Source: an uncultured Blautia sp. (lineage in GTDB: Bacteria > Bacillota > Clostridia > Lachnospirales > Lachnospiraceae). Taken from it: a stretch of DNA of 56,872 bases. The notes beneath the pieces are model-generated. The model saw only the letters and a program-made list of their open reading frames with translations. It did no database searches and was not told the DNA's origin. The first letter of the stretch is position 1. The number at the start of each line of letters is the position of its first letter. Where the stretch lies: contig USDN01000011.1 in NCBI GenBank assembly GCA_900553515.1, positions 1 to 56,872 on the forward strand, read 5' to 3'. The position numbers and the translations under genes are program-made. Positions 43,975 through 52,084 of this stretch are shown piece after piece.

Positions 43975-44847
43975 CTAATGTGCATTGAAAATCGAACGAC
44001 TTAAGTTTGCCGTTTTCATCAGGCTGAAACAGAGAATCACAGTGTAAGCAGCTATACCAAAAAGTGCTGAGTGCATGTTATCGGAAATTTCAATGGTAGA
44101 TACCAGTACCGCATAAATACCGACACATACCATCATAAAAAATCCCTGAAAACCGAGTGCTAAAAGCCCACGGAGATAGTTATTTCCCACCTGCCCCCAT
44201 TCCCGGTTGGAAAGCGTAGCAAATGGGATTGGTGCAACCGAGCTATAAAGATAGATTTCAATCATACGGCCATATAAAATGACAGTAATCAAAACAGACA
44301 TAATCTTCATACACAGACTGACCAGCATAGATTCCAATGCCAGGATCACCAATTCCCCCACATTCATAGATTCCATCGCTGTATTCATAGCGTCCAGCAT
44401 AGAATCCACATTGATCGCTGTGTCGGAACTGATCACGCCGCCTGCCGCATTGACCACATACTGCCCCACATCAAAGATCGCCATTGTAATTGTAAATGTA
44501 TTGGAAACCATCCAAACCGCCACCCACATCTTGAAGAAATATTTAAAAAACATCCAAGTGTCGATTTCGTGCATGTTATTCTTTTCCGTTAGCATTGTAA
44601 TCAGTTCATAGCACAATACAAATGTGATGATCATGCCGGCTATGGGGATGATAACCGAGTCAGAAAGGTTTTGTATCAGATTAAAGATACTGCTGTTCCA
44701 CCCCTGCGGTGTCTGCCCAACCTGCGACGCAATCTCACCTGTTTTCTCATTAACGTCTGTAAACATCGTCGTCAGGTTGGACGTTACCATTCCCGTCAGT
44801 AGCTCCCTCATCCATTTCTCGATTGCCTCAAAAATGCCATCGAACAT
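43975..44847 (-). CDS. VirB6/TrbL-like conjugal membrane protein
   Basis: This 290-residue membrane protein has about six helices (about 60-85, 100-125, 155-190, 205-225, 230-255, 260-280) and begins M-F-D-G-I-F-E-A-I-E-K-W, as is typical for the CD0411/VirB6-like protein that follows Maff2 in these ICEs. It forms part of the inner-membrane channel. A good AAAGGAG precedes the ATG. The Maff2 remnant ends 24 bases upstream. Confidence 0.88.
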   Translation of the reverse strand: MFDGIFEAIEKWMRELLTGMVTSNLTTMFTDVNEKTGEIASQVGQTPQGWNSSIFNLIQNLSDSVIIPIAGMIITFVLCYELITMLTEKNNMHEIDTWMFFKYFFKMWVAVWMVSNTFTITMAIFDVGQYVVNAAGGVISSDTAINVDSMLDAMNTAMESMNVGELVILALESMLVSLCMKIMSVLITVILYGRMIEIYLYSSVAPIPFATLSNREWGQVGNNYLRGLLALGFQGFFMMVCVGIYAVLVSTIEISDNMHSALFGIAAYTVILCFSLMKTANLSRSIFNAH

Positions 44848-44870
44848 AAATGAGTCTCCTTTCTGCTATG

Positions 44871-44948
44871 TCAGAATAGTCCACCCAGCAATGGAATAAG
44901 CTGCGTTCCAATCAGGACAACCCCTCCTCCGGCCATAAGCTGTTTTAT
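44871..44948 (-). pseudogene. Maff2-family protein, C-terminal fragment cut off by an insertion
   Basis: The minus strand reads I-K-Q-L-M-A-G-G-G-V-V-L-I-G-T-Q-L-I-P-L and L-G-G-L-F then stop. This is the conserved end of Maff2 mobile-element proteins (about 65-75 residues), which normally lie just before the VirB6 gene. No start codon or N-terminal part is present: upstream sequence changes within a few bases to the tail of a serine-recombinase element. The matching 5' half is not in the window. Confidence 0.78.
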
Positions 44949-45023
44949 GTCTTTTATGAGAAAATATTTGCTCGAAATGAGCCTTGAAAAGATTAAAATA
45001 GATTAAATTTTGATAGATTTTTC

Positions 45024-46721
45024 TTATTTATGGGAGCCGGAACCTCTTTCGATGGTTCCAAGCTCCGGTATTGGTTTTAAGTTGAAATGAATTTCCATTG
45101 TGACCGTTTCAGGAGTACGGCAGTAATTTTCTGTTCCGTCTTTCTCCTGCGGTTCTGAGATAACGATTTTACTGATCAGCCGGTTCAGAAGATTGGCATC
45201 CAGTTCTTTGATGTCCGCATACTCGCTAATATCGTCAATCCACTGCTGGGACTGTGCATCCAGTTTTTCTTCCGTATTCAGCACACTCTCATTCTGGAAA
45301 AGTTCCTTTTTGATATCTGTCTGCTCCTTCTGTGTCTTCTCCAGCATCTTATCAAAAACAGATTCTGTAATCTTGTCATTGATAAGGTCATCATACAGTT
45401 TTGCAATCAGCCGGTCTAACGTTTCCAGGCGGTCTTTCTGCTTTGATACCAGCTTCTCCAGACTTTCCCTGTGTCCCTGTGTATCTTCCTCGCATAACTC
45501 CTTTACCCGGTTTTCCAGTTCTGTTCCGTCTCCGGTAACTGCTTTTGCACATTCCTGGATTCTGGTAAGGACTGCATCATACAGGTCATCAGCGTCCACC
45601 CGGTGCTGGGTACAATGTGCTTTCCCCTTATGGATATAAGTGGAACAGGTATAAACTTCATGCTGGTCTTTGGTGTGCGTCTTCTTCAACGTCAACGCAC
45701 CGCCACACTCTGCACAGCGGAGTAATCCGGCAAACATGCTGTATTCTCCCTGTTCTGTCTGGCGTTTCCTGCCTTTCATCTTTGCCTGTACCAGATCAAA
45801 TACATCCTGCGGAATGATTGCTTCGTGGGTATCCCTGACTGTGATCCAGTCCTCCGGAGCTTTATCTCCCTGATTGCCAATCTTGAAACGGTAGTACCTT
45901 TTCTGGGAAGCCATGTCACCACAGTAAACGGGATTCATCAGCAGGGATTTCAGATAGGATTCATCCCATACATATTTCCCATTTTCCGGGTCTTTCTTTT
46001 CCCATTTTGTGTAATAGGTGCGGAGTCCCCGTTTCCGGTGCCACCATGACGGGCAGGGAATCTGCTGGCGTTCCAGTTCTCTGGATATAAAGTTAATCCC
46101 ATGACCGTCCACCGCCCACTGGAAAATTTTCCGGACAATCGGTGCTGTCTCGTCGTCAATCAGGAGATGTCCCTTTTCCTCCGGGTCTTTCTGATATCCC
46201 AGTGGTGGAACAACACCTGTAAACTTTCCCTTGGTTGCCTGCAGGTGATAGGACGCATGGACTTTCTTGGAAATATCTCTGGAATACATCTCGTTCAGCA
46301 CGTTCTTAAATGGGGCAATCTCATTGTCTCCGGCAAAGGTATCCACATTATCATATAATGCGATATACCTTACTCCATGCTTTGGGAAAAACTCCTCCAT
46401 CAGAAATCCTGTCTGTACATGGTTTCGTCCCAGTCGGCTCTGGTCTTTGGTAATTACAAGATTCACCAGTCCTTTTTCACAGGCTTTGAGAAGTCTCTGC
46501 AAATCAGGTCGGTCTGTGTTCAATCCTGTATAACCATCGTCCTGAAACACATCCACCACCTGCCAGCCCTGTGACTGACAGTAATTCACCAGTATGTCTC
46601 TCTGGTTGGAGATGCTGGCACTCTCTCCGGTCAATTCGTCATCTTTGGAAAGTCGGCAGTATACACCAACTCTCCAGGTTGCATTTCTTTCTATATTGTT
46701 ACTCATATATCTGTTGTTCAT
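45024..46721 (-). CDS. Large serine recombinase (TnpX/Tn4451-like)
   Basis: This 565-residue site-specific recombinase would integrate and excise the right-hand element. Resolvase domain: V-Y-C-R-L-S-K-D-D-E with catalytic Ser25, I-T-K-D-Q-S-R-L-G-R-N near 97. Recombinase domain (about 190-300). Zinc ribbon C-A-E-C-G-G paired with a second cysteine cluster. Coiled coil (about 415-490). It ends about 75 bases from the interrupted Maff2 gene, so one element end lies at about 44950. Confidence 0.93.
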   Translation of the reverse strand: MNNRYMSNNIERNATWRVGVYCRLSKDDELTGESASISNQRDILVNYCQSQGWQVVDVFQDDGYTGLNTDRPDLQRLLKACEKGLVNLVITKDQSRLGRNHVQTGFLMEEFFPKHGVRYIALYDNVDTFAGDNEIAPFKNVLNEMYSRDISKKVHASYHLQATKGKFTGVVPPLGYQKDPEEKGHLLIDDETAPIVRKIFQWAVDGHGINFISRELERQQIPCPSWWHRKRGLRTYYTKWEKKDPENGKYVWDESYLKSLLMNPVYCGDMASQKRYYRFKIGNQGDKAPEDWITVRDTHEAIIPQDVFDLVQAKMKGRKRQTEQGEYSMFAGLLRCAECGGALTLKKTHTKDQHEVYTCSTYIHKGKAHCTQHRVDADDLYDAVLTRIQECAKAVTGDGTELENRVKELCEEDTQGHRESLEKLVSKQKDRLETLDRLIAKLYDDLINDKITESVFDKMLEKTQKEQTDIKKELFQNESVLNTEEKLDAQSQQWIDDISEYADIKELDANLLNRLISKIVISEPQEKDGTENYCRTPETVTMEIHFNLKPIPELGTIERGSGSHK

Positions 46722-46747
46722 CTGATACCTCCGTTACTTTGCACATC

Positions 46748-46930
46748 CTACGCAGATTTCAGATTACTGAACTCATAATCATTATACTGCTTATCTTTCA
46801 TTATTGCAAGTTTATCTTTTGTTTTCGTGTCACGTATTTTCTGTGCGATCACCTCTGCAAACACTTCTTTTGCGTCCTGATCACCGTCAAAATATACTCT
46901 GATGTTGATAATTTTCTTCTTCACTGCCAT
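46748..46930 (-). CDS. Small conserved protein upstream of the recombinase
   Basis: This 60-residue protein begins M-A-V-K-K-K and contains R-V-Y-F-D-G-D-Q-D-A-K-E-V-F-A-E and I-A-Q-K-I-R-D. GGAGG lies 7 bases before the ATG. Proteins with this pattern appear just before large serine recombinases on Lachnospiraceae elements (from memory). It may be a recombination directionality or accessory factor, but this is only inferred from position. Confidence 0.65.
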   Translation of the reverse strand: MAVKKKIINIRVYFDGDQDAKEVFAEVIAQKIRDTKTKDKLAIMKDKQYNDYEFSNLKSA

Positions 46931-46951
46931 TGTAAAACCTCCATTTTTTGC

Positions 46952-46990
46952 AAAAAAAGAGCAGCTAATCCATTTTTACAGATTAACTGC
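46952..46990 (-). terminator. Terminator/attenuator before the small gene
   Basis: Stem GCAGCTAATC (46961-46970) / GATTAACTGC (46981-46990) with a 10-base loop, followed on the minus strand by TTTTTTT (46958-46952). It sits 22 bases before the ATG of the 60-residue gene, so it could act as an attenuator for the recombinase operon. Confidence 0.75.
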
Positions 46991-47056
46991 CCAGACTGTT
47001 GGTTACATATATTAAAATTTTTGTATTAACATTTCAGAAATTGGGGATATAATAAA

Positions 47057-47076
47057 GACAGGGATAAATCCCTGTC
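47057..47076. promoter_or_regulatory. Perfect palindrome after a plus-strand TATAAT
   Basis: GACAGGGAT and ATCCCTGTC (9-base arms, 2-base centre) form a perfect palindrome. A plus-strand TATAAT lies at 47048-47053, three bases before it. It could be an operator or a 5' RNA hairpin. No good -35 box was found at the right distance. Confidence 0.4.
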
Positions 47077-47104
47077 AGATGAACTGCATATTTTAATTTT
47101 CCCA

Positions 47105-47133
47105 TTGAAAACAAGAGGAATGTGTGGTACATT
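47105..47133 (+). promoter_or_regulatory. Promoter of the antisense antitoxin RNA
   Basis: TTGAAA (47105-47110), 17-base spacer, TACATT (47128-47133) with a TG one base before the -10 (extended -10). The expected start near 47140 and the terminator at 47202-47235 give an RNA of about 95 nucleotides. Confidence 0.5.
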
Positions 47134-47139
47134 TGTTAT

Positions 47140-47235
47140 AGGAAAAGCACCCACTCCAAAGTGGATGCCGCCTGAGTTGACTAAATGGTCTTACGACCAC
47201 CGCCTATCCTGTTGGCAGACAGGATAGGCATTTTT
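47140..47235 (+). ncRNA. RatA-like antisense antitoxin RNA (predicted)
   Basis: The predicted plus-strand RNA is convergent with the small holin-like toxin gene. It ends in a strong terminator: GCCTATCCTGT (47202-47212) / ACAGGATAGGC (47219-47229), then TTTTT (47231-47235). The toxin transcript, read the other way, should end at its own terminator at 47143-47168. The two RNAs thus overlap over about 90 bases at their 3' ends, the arrangement known for TxpA/RatA in Bacillus subtilis. RNA ends are predicted, not measured. Confidence 0.55.
47143..47168 (-). terminator. Terminator of the holin-like toxin transcript
   Basis: Stem GCACCCACT (47147-47155) pairs with AGTGGATGC (47160-47168), one wobble pair, 4-base loop. 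On the minus strand TTTT (47146-47143) follows. It lies about 65 bases after the toxin stop codon, inside the predicted antitoxin RNA gene on the other strand. Confidence 0.6.
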
Positions 47236-47350
47236 ATTTCCTCTTGTTCTTCCGATCAAGAAAGGCAATAATCGCAATTAACAGGCTACCAAAAGCGATC
47301 AGTAAACTGAGTACGCCTAAGAATATTGAGATAATCTCATAAGCTGTCAT
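47234..47350 (-). CDS. Putative holin-like type I toxin (38 residues)
   Basis: This tiny membrane peptide begins M-T-A-Y-E-I-I-S-I-F, has one hydrophobic helix (about 6-30) and ends D-R-K-N-K-R-K. This matches the Hol_Tox/TxpA-like toxins of Firmicutes type I systems. A near-perfect AGGAGGTG lies before the ATG. Overproduction of such peptides damages the membrane; here it would stabilise the mobile element. An antisense RNA on the other strand completes the system. Confidence 0.78.
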   Translation of the reverse strand: MTAYEIISIFLGVLSLLIAFGSLLIAIIAFLDRKNKRK

Positions 47351-47569
47351 ATCACGCACCTCCTTTCTTTCATCTCAGAACCCCGAAAGGCTCCGGTCTG
47401 TAAATATCAGGAGGCAGCCACACCCTGTCACAGGTGCTTCCCCGTAACATTGCTGTTACCGGATAATCATACCATTATATCCGCCATATTACAATTCATT
47501 TTTGTTCCAGATTCACAGCAATCCTTATTCTGTATGGATACCTGCTATTTCCGTTTGATTGCCTTGCAC
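47351..47569. other. Leader region of the toxin gene, no further gene
   Basis: No ORF is supported. A hairpin GTAACA (47446-47451) / TGTTAC (47456-47461) and a CTGT/ACAG pairing near 47425-47440 could form a structured 5' leader of the toxin mRNA, as long leaders are common in type I systems. The rest is featureless. Confidence 0.3.
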
Positions 47570-47590
47570 CGGCAGACGGCAGACGGCAGA
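47570..47590. repeat. Three perfect tandem repeats of CGGCAGA
   Basis: CGGCAGA occurs three times head to tail (47570-47576, 47577-47583, 47584-47590). One inverted copy, TCTGCCG, lies at 47628-47634 inside the end of the replication-protein gene. Direct repeats beside a rep-like gene resemble iterons, but only three short copies are present. Confidence 0.5.
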
Positions 47591-47614
47591 TAGGGTATCT
47601 ATAAAGCCTGCCGT

Positions 47615-49531
47615 TCACTCCAAAATTCTGCCGTCACCCATTCTCCCTTGTTTTTTTAATCGAATGGTATTTTCCTGCTTTTCATTCATCCGATAATCCA
47701 GTTCTTCTTTCATCCGGCTTCTGGCTTCTCGCATGGTTCTCTGGGAGATTCCCTGTGCTTTTGCCTTTTCATCCAGTTCCCGGATTGTGACTGCATTTCC
47801 GTCTGCAAGCAGTTCATAGATCAGTTTCGTTCCCCGTTGCAGTTTTGTTTCTGTCGGCTTTCCTTCCTTTCCGTCCAGAAGATCATCTGCGGAAATCTCA
47901 TAAGCTCCCACCCAGCGGAATCCTTCTTCATCTCCAAGTTTAAATGCCATCGTCTCACCTGGAGGTGCAAGAGAACTTTTCTCATGGATCAGTACTCTTG
48001 TTGTCGGGTCTTTCTTTACTTTCCCGATAAAAAGCAGGCTTCTCACCGCCGCCATGATATCAATAGAACCAAGTCCCCGGTAAGTACTCTGTGTCCCTGA
48101 AGATTTATTCAGATGTCCGATCAGCACAATCGCACAACCGGTCTTTTCAGCGATCATTCCCAGTTTCCGGAATACCGGACGGACTTCATTTGCCCGGTTC
48201 ATATCCACATCGGCACCGATAAAAGCCTGTACCGGATCAATGATTAAAAGTCTGACCTGATTCTGACGGATTGCTTTTTCAATACGGTCATCGGATAACG
48301 TCAATGCTTCCTCTGTATCATCAATGACCATCACCCGACTCAGGTCTGCTCCTGCTTCCACCAGCCTCGGCTTAATCGTATCTCCCATACCGTCTTCTGC
48401 AGTCTGATAGATCACATTAAAAGGTTCAATCTCTTCCATGTTCGGGAAAGTCTTACGGTTCGTGCAGGCTGCGGTCAGCATCATGGCAAAATAAGTTTTT
48501 CCCTCTCCTGGATTGCCCTGAATAATCGTCAGTTTTCCAAATGGCAGATAGGGAAACCACAGCCATTCTACACTGGTCTGTTCAATGTCTTCATAACACA
48601 ACATCGGCACCAGTTCTTCCTTCTCCGGTACTTTCATTGTAACTGTTTCAATGATTGATTTCTTCCTGTCTGCATTTTTATCACAGAGGATTTCATTCCA
48701 GTCCTTTCGGGACGGTTTCAGACGGATGACACTGTATCCGTCCGGGATTTCTATTGCCAATTTCTCACTGGCTTCATTCCCTGCATGGTCATTATCCAGG
48801 CACAGGAAAACCGAAGTAATCTGAGGGCGTTCAGAAAGAAAAGCCATCAGTGCCGCACTGGAAATGCCACCCAGACTCAGGTAGCTCCGCTTTTTCCAGT
48901 CTTTGGGAAATAATTGGATAAAAGAAAGCAGATCAATGGCTGCTTCAAACACAAACAACTGATTATCCGTCCCTCTGTGACAGAATCCGTAAGATTTATC
49001 AGATTCAGCCACATCTCCCCGGTATTTTGTTTCACCAGTTCCCCTGCAATGGGCATATCTTGGAATACCGTCTGCATCTCTGCCAACAAACACCACATTA
49101 TGGTGCTTCTTTTCTTCATAAATATCCCCACTGCCGATCCATTCCTCCACCATATTCTTTTCAATCCCTCTGTTTTCTGTCAGATATCTGATGATTCTAT
49201 CATTATTTTCCTCTTTCTCTGGTAATCGGAAGTCAGGGGACGGGGCGGGGCAGGTACTGTTCCTGCCTTCGCCTTCCTCCCCGGTTAGCATCTTGACAGC
49301 TTCCGGAAATGTGGCATTGTAAAATTCCATCACAAAATCCACCGGATAGCCACCCCTCCCCTGACTGTGCCTGTACCACCGGTTTCCGGATACCGTTACA
49401 CTGTCATGCTTTTTCCAACGGTATTCCTTTCCGCTTTTCCCTAGTTGTTCTCCCTGTGCGCTCAGAAAAGAAACAAGATCTGTCTGATTTGCTCTTATAA
49501 TTTGTTCTTCTGTATACTGCATTTTGCTCAT
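47615..49531 (-). CDS. TOPRIM primase-like/RecA-like ATPase replication protein
   Basis: This 638-residue protein joins two activities. N-terminal part: DUF3991-like region (about 1-90) and a TOPRIM domain with V-F-E-A-A-I-D (194-200) and C-L-D-N-D-H-A-G (244-251), as in primases. C-terminal part: a RepA/RecA-like AAA ATPase, Walker A G-N-P-G-E-G-K-T (339-346) and Walker B L-L-I-I-D-P-V-Q-A-F, then a winged-helix-like tail (about 565-620). It should start or support replication of the mobilizable element after transfer. It lies 29 bases after the relaxase gene in one operon. Confidence 0.88.
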   Translation of the reverse strand: MSKMQYTEEQIIRANQTDLVSFLSAQGEQLGKSGKEYRWKKHDSVTVSGNRWYRHSQGRGGYPVDFVMEFYNATFPEAVKMLTGEEGEGRNSTCPAPSPDFRLPEKEENNDRIIRYLTENRGIEKNMVEEWIGSGDIYEEKKHHNVVFVGRDADGIPRYAHCRGTGETKYRGDVAESDKSYGFCHRGTDNQLFVFEAAIDLLSFIQLFPKDWKKRSYLSLGGISSAALMAFLSERPQITSVFLCLDNDHAGNEASEKLAIEIPDGYSVIRLKPSRKDWNEILCDKNADRKKSIIETVTMKVPEKEELVPMLCYEDIEQTSVEWLWFPYLPFGKLTIIQGNPGEGKTYFAMMLTAACTNRKTFPNMEEIEPFNVIYQTAEDGMGDTIKPRLVEAGADLSRVMVIDDTEEALTLSDDRIEKAIRQNQVRLLIIDPVQAFIGADVDMNRANEVRPVFRKLGMIAEKTGCAIVLIGHLNKSSGTQSTYRGLGSIDIMAAVRSLLFIGKVKKDPTTRVLIHEKSSLAPPGETMAFKLGDEEGFRWVGAYEISADDLLDGKEGKPTETKLQRGTKLIYELLADGNAVTIRELDEKAKAQGISQRTMREARSRMKEELDYRMNEKQENTIRLKKQGRMGDGRILE

Positions 49532-49560
49532 CCTTTCCCGTCTGTCCTGCTGACAGACTG

Positions 49561-51288
49561 TTATAAACTCATGTCATAGTTTCGCTTTTTCTTCACTGCC
49601 TGTTGTTTTGCATCACGCTCTGCACACTCTTTCTTTTTTTCATCCAGTTTTCTCAGAAGAGAGGTCTTCTTTTCTGGATTCTGCTCCGACTGGTTCAACG
49701 GCTGTTGCTCTGCTTTCCCGTTTTCTTCAAGAATCTCTTTCGCCTGAACTGTGTAAAATGTCGGGAACTTCACCTGCTTCTCCCTTTTTTCTTCTGAACG
49801 CCCGGAAGTATCTGCTTCTGCCATTTCCCGGTCACGTCTGGCAATATCCGCACAGCTCTGTACCTTTTTCACAAAAGTTAGTTCCTCCTGGTACGGCTGA
49901 TTATCTGCTTTCAGCTCTTCGATCCCCGCCTGAAGTTCTTCTTTCTCCCGTTTCCATCTGGCAGTTGGCACTTTTCCATTTTTATCCAGATGTTGTTTCA
50001 GTTCCCGTTCACATTTGCGGTAATAATTGATTTCTTTTTTATGCTGCTGATAATATCTCTCCCGTCTTTTCTGAAAATAGAAATGGTTATACTCATCAAT
50101 CAATGGCTGATTTGTTTTTATTACCTCTGCCATCTTTTCCAGATTCTCAAGTTCCTTTAACTGTTTCCGCTTTTCAGAAATTTCTTTTTTACTGACAGAA
50201 ACAACACCGTTCAGTTCCTCAATCCGTTCCTGCAAGTCATCCATCGTTTCTATCTGATGTGTCTGAAGATAACTGATGGATTTTGCAAACTCCTGTAAAT
50301 TGGAGAGATTCTTACCTCTCTGTTTCATCTCCGCATAAAAATTGGGAAGTGGTGGTCTGCCCTGTGTCTTTTTATCATAATAATCCTGCAGGCTTTCCAG
50401 CAGTGTCGGGTTCTGCCTGCGATCCAGCTCTGCTTTCATTTCCTCATAAGCTGTCTTCATCCACTGAATGGATTCTTTCAGAGAAATAAACATCTGGTTA
50501 AACTGCCGGATTGCCCGGTTCAATTCTCCGATCACCGTTTTGATTCCCTTTTTCTCCATTGCCCGGACTTCATATCCCTCATGGATGGTCGGGATCAGGT
50601 CAATCCCCTGTTCTTTGTAGGAACGGTGGTCGATTCTGGATGCCATGTGGCACTCCCTGAATTTCCCATTTACTTTCTCTGTCCATGCCCGCCGCCATTC
50701 TTTTAAAAGCTCCGGATCATTCCATCCGGTAGTAGAAACAGCATTGAACATATCTTTTCCTTTGGCATCCTTCACCCGGTTTCCATCCTCATCAAGAATA
50801 TATTCCCTTCTCTGCTTATTGCCCCAGATTCCTTCCTCTGTAAAAGGACGGATTGGGACAAGCACATGGAAATGGGGATTATCCGGTTCTTCTTCATTTT
50901 CCGCTTTTCCCTCATGGACTGCCAGATCCACGATCATGCCACGTGCCACAAACTGCTCCTGGCAGAACTCTTTTGCCAGTCTGATATTTTCCTCAAGTGT
51001 CAATTCATTCTGCAGTGCAATGTCAAACGAATAGGCAAGCTGTGCCTTGTTGTTCCGTTCCACATGCTCCACCTCGTTCCAGAGTGTTTCCCTGTCAGTC
51101 AGACGCTCTGGCACATACTCCGGTGTCAGGATTTCTGTAAATATCACACCTGACTTGCTCGTATAATCGTGTATCTTGTTGTAATAACTGTCAAAAATCC
51201 TCTGCCCGGAAATATAGGCTGCGGAAGCGACCACCATCTGCCCTTTCCCTCTGGATACATTCCTTACTGAAAAATGATACAGTGCCAT
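49561..51288 (-). CDS. mobA: MobA/MobL family relaxase
   Basis: This 575-residue second relaxase is of a different family from the one at 16.2 kb. It begins M-A-L-Y-H-F-S-V and has the MobA/MobL motifs V-H-E-G (His125) and D-N-P-H-F-H-V-L-V (His139, His141). The C-terminal half is a long coiled coil (about 255-470). It would nick its own oriT and use a conjugative channel supplied by another element. Its start overlaps the stop of the DUF3847 gene by one base. Confidence 0.92.
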   Translation of the reverse strand: MALYHFSVRNVSRGKGQMVVASAAYISGQRIFDSYYNKIHDYTSKSGVIFTEILTPEYVPERLTDRETLWNEVEHVERNNKAQLAYSFDIALQNELTLEENIRLAKEFCQEQFVARGMIVDLAVHEGKAENEEEPDNPHFHVLVPIRPFTEEGIWGNKQRREYILDEDGNRVKDAKGKDMFNAVSTTGWNDPELLKEWRRAWTEKVNGKFRECHMASRIDHRSYKEQGIDLIPTIHEGYEVRAMEKKGIKTVIGELNRAIRQFNQMFISLKESIQWMKTAYEEMKAELDRRQNPTLLESLQDYYDKKTQGRPPLPNFYAEMKQRGKNLSNLQEFAKSISYLQTHQIETMDDLQERIEELNGVVSVSKKEISEKRKQLKELENLEKMAEVIKTNQPLIDEYNHFYFQKRRERYYQQHKKEINYYRKCERELKQHLDKNGKVPTARWKREKEELQAGIEELKADNQPYQEELTFVKKVQSCADIARRDREMAEADTSGRSEEKREKQVKFPTFYTVQAKEILEENGKAEQQPLNQSEQNPEKKTSLLRKLDEKKKECAERDAKQQAVKKKRNYDMSL

Positions 51289-51653
51289 TAACTGTCATCT
51301 CCCTTCTCTGTCTTTTTTACTGCTTCTGCAATCTGCTGTTGATCTTTGTGTAAGGCGGCTATATGAGCCTGCCGCACAATACTCTTGTTGTAACTGCTGT
51401 TCTGCAGTTGATTCATCATGTCCTGGACGTCTTCCTGTTCCAGATCTCTGGACAGCGGAAATACTTTCTCAAACTCTGCCCCTTTGACAATCAGCCGGTG
51501 GGAACGTTCCCTGCGTTCTACCAGCTTCTTCCGCTGCTCCAGAATGTTTTTGTGGTGAATTGCTGCCTCCAGTTCCTGTCTGCTCTTTTCCATGTTGGCC
51601 TTCAGTTCCTCCAATGACATGGATTCATACTTTGGATTTTTTGCTCTGCTCAT
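51288..51653 (-). CDS. DUF3847-like accessory mobilization protein
   Basis: This 121-residue basic coiled-coil protein begins M-S-R-A-K-N-P-K-Y-E-S-M-S-L-E-E-L and includes R-R-E-R-S-H-R-L-I-V-K-G-A-E-F-E. I chose ATG 51653, with AGGAG 10 bases before it; the frame is open to 51845 but that part runs through a terminator hairpin. Proteins of this type precede MobA/MobL relaxases and may help at oriT (inference). Confidence 0.75.
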   Translation of the reverse strand: MSRAKNPKYESMSLEELKANMEKSRQELEAAIHHKNILEQRKKLVERRERSHRLIVKGAEFEKVFPLSRDLEQEDVQDMMNQLQNSSYNKSIVRQAHIAALHKDQQQIAEAVKKTEKGDDS

Positions 51654-51724
51654 TTTCTTGTACTCCTTCTTTTTTCTGTAAACAAAAAGAACCGGCTTAT
51701 TCATGAATGCCGATTCCTGGGTAT

Positions 51725-51770
51725 AAAAAACTGAGGTCGTTGTCCTGTGATTAGGAAATGCTGACCTCAG
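51725..51770 (-). terminator. Terminator or oriT-linked hairpin before the mobilization operon
   Basis: Stem CTGAGGTC (51731-51738) / GACCTCAG (51763-51770) with a 24-base loop, followed on the minus strand by TTTTTT (51730-51725). It ends the DUF3990 cassette transcript. Because it lies just upstream of the mobilization genes, it may also be near oriT. Confidence 0.65.
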
Positions 51771-51853
51771 CGTTTTTGAAATATTTAATTGTTGCTCCTT
51801 GGAATGAAAGTCTTTGTCACCATTGTCGTATAAATTTAAACTCACATCCCATA

Positions 51854-52084
51854 TCAGGATTTCTTTAATTCTTCCATATACAGTTCAGCTATATATGCCG
51901 GACCAGTGCACCACAGCTTTGTCTTCTCATCATACAGTGCTTTTCCTGTCTTTGAACACAAAAAATCTGTCAATACCTCGTTTCTGTCCTTGCCTGTCTC
52001 TTCTGCGATTTCATCTGTCACCATAGTGATCAGAAGGTCGATTGTATAATTCATTTTTTCCTTTGGAATTGTTACTTCAGCCAT
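51854..52084 (-). CDS. Small protein, third gene of the DUF3791-DUF3990 cassette
   Basis: This 76-residue protein begins M-A-E-V-T-I-P-K-E-K-M, is helical and acidic, and contains L-I-T-M-V-T-D-E-I-A-E-E-T-G and D-F-L-C-S-K-T-G-K-A-L-Y-D. It overlaps the end of the DUF3990 gene by 13 bases, so it is translated from the same mRNA. The family is not recognised; an antitoxin or accessory role is possible from the operon structure only. Confidence 0.62.
   Translation of the reverse strand: MAEVTIPKEKMNYTIDLLITMVTDEIAEETGKDRNEVLTDFLCSKTGKALYDEKTKLWCTGPAYIAELYMEELKKS

Noticed and set aside
51654..51845. N-terminal extension of the DUF3847-like protein
   Set aside because: The extension runs through a terminator hairpin, and a ribosome binding site supports the ATG at 51653.
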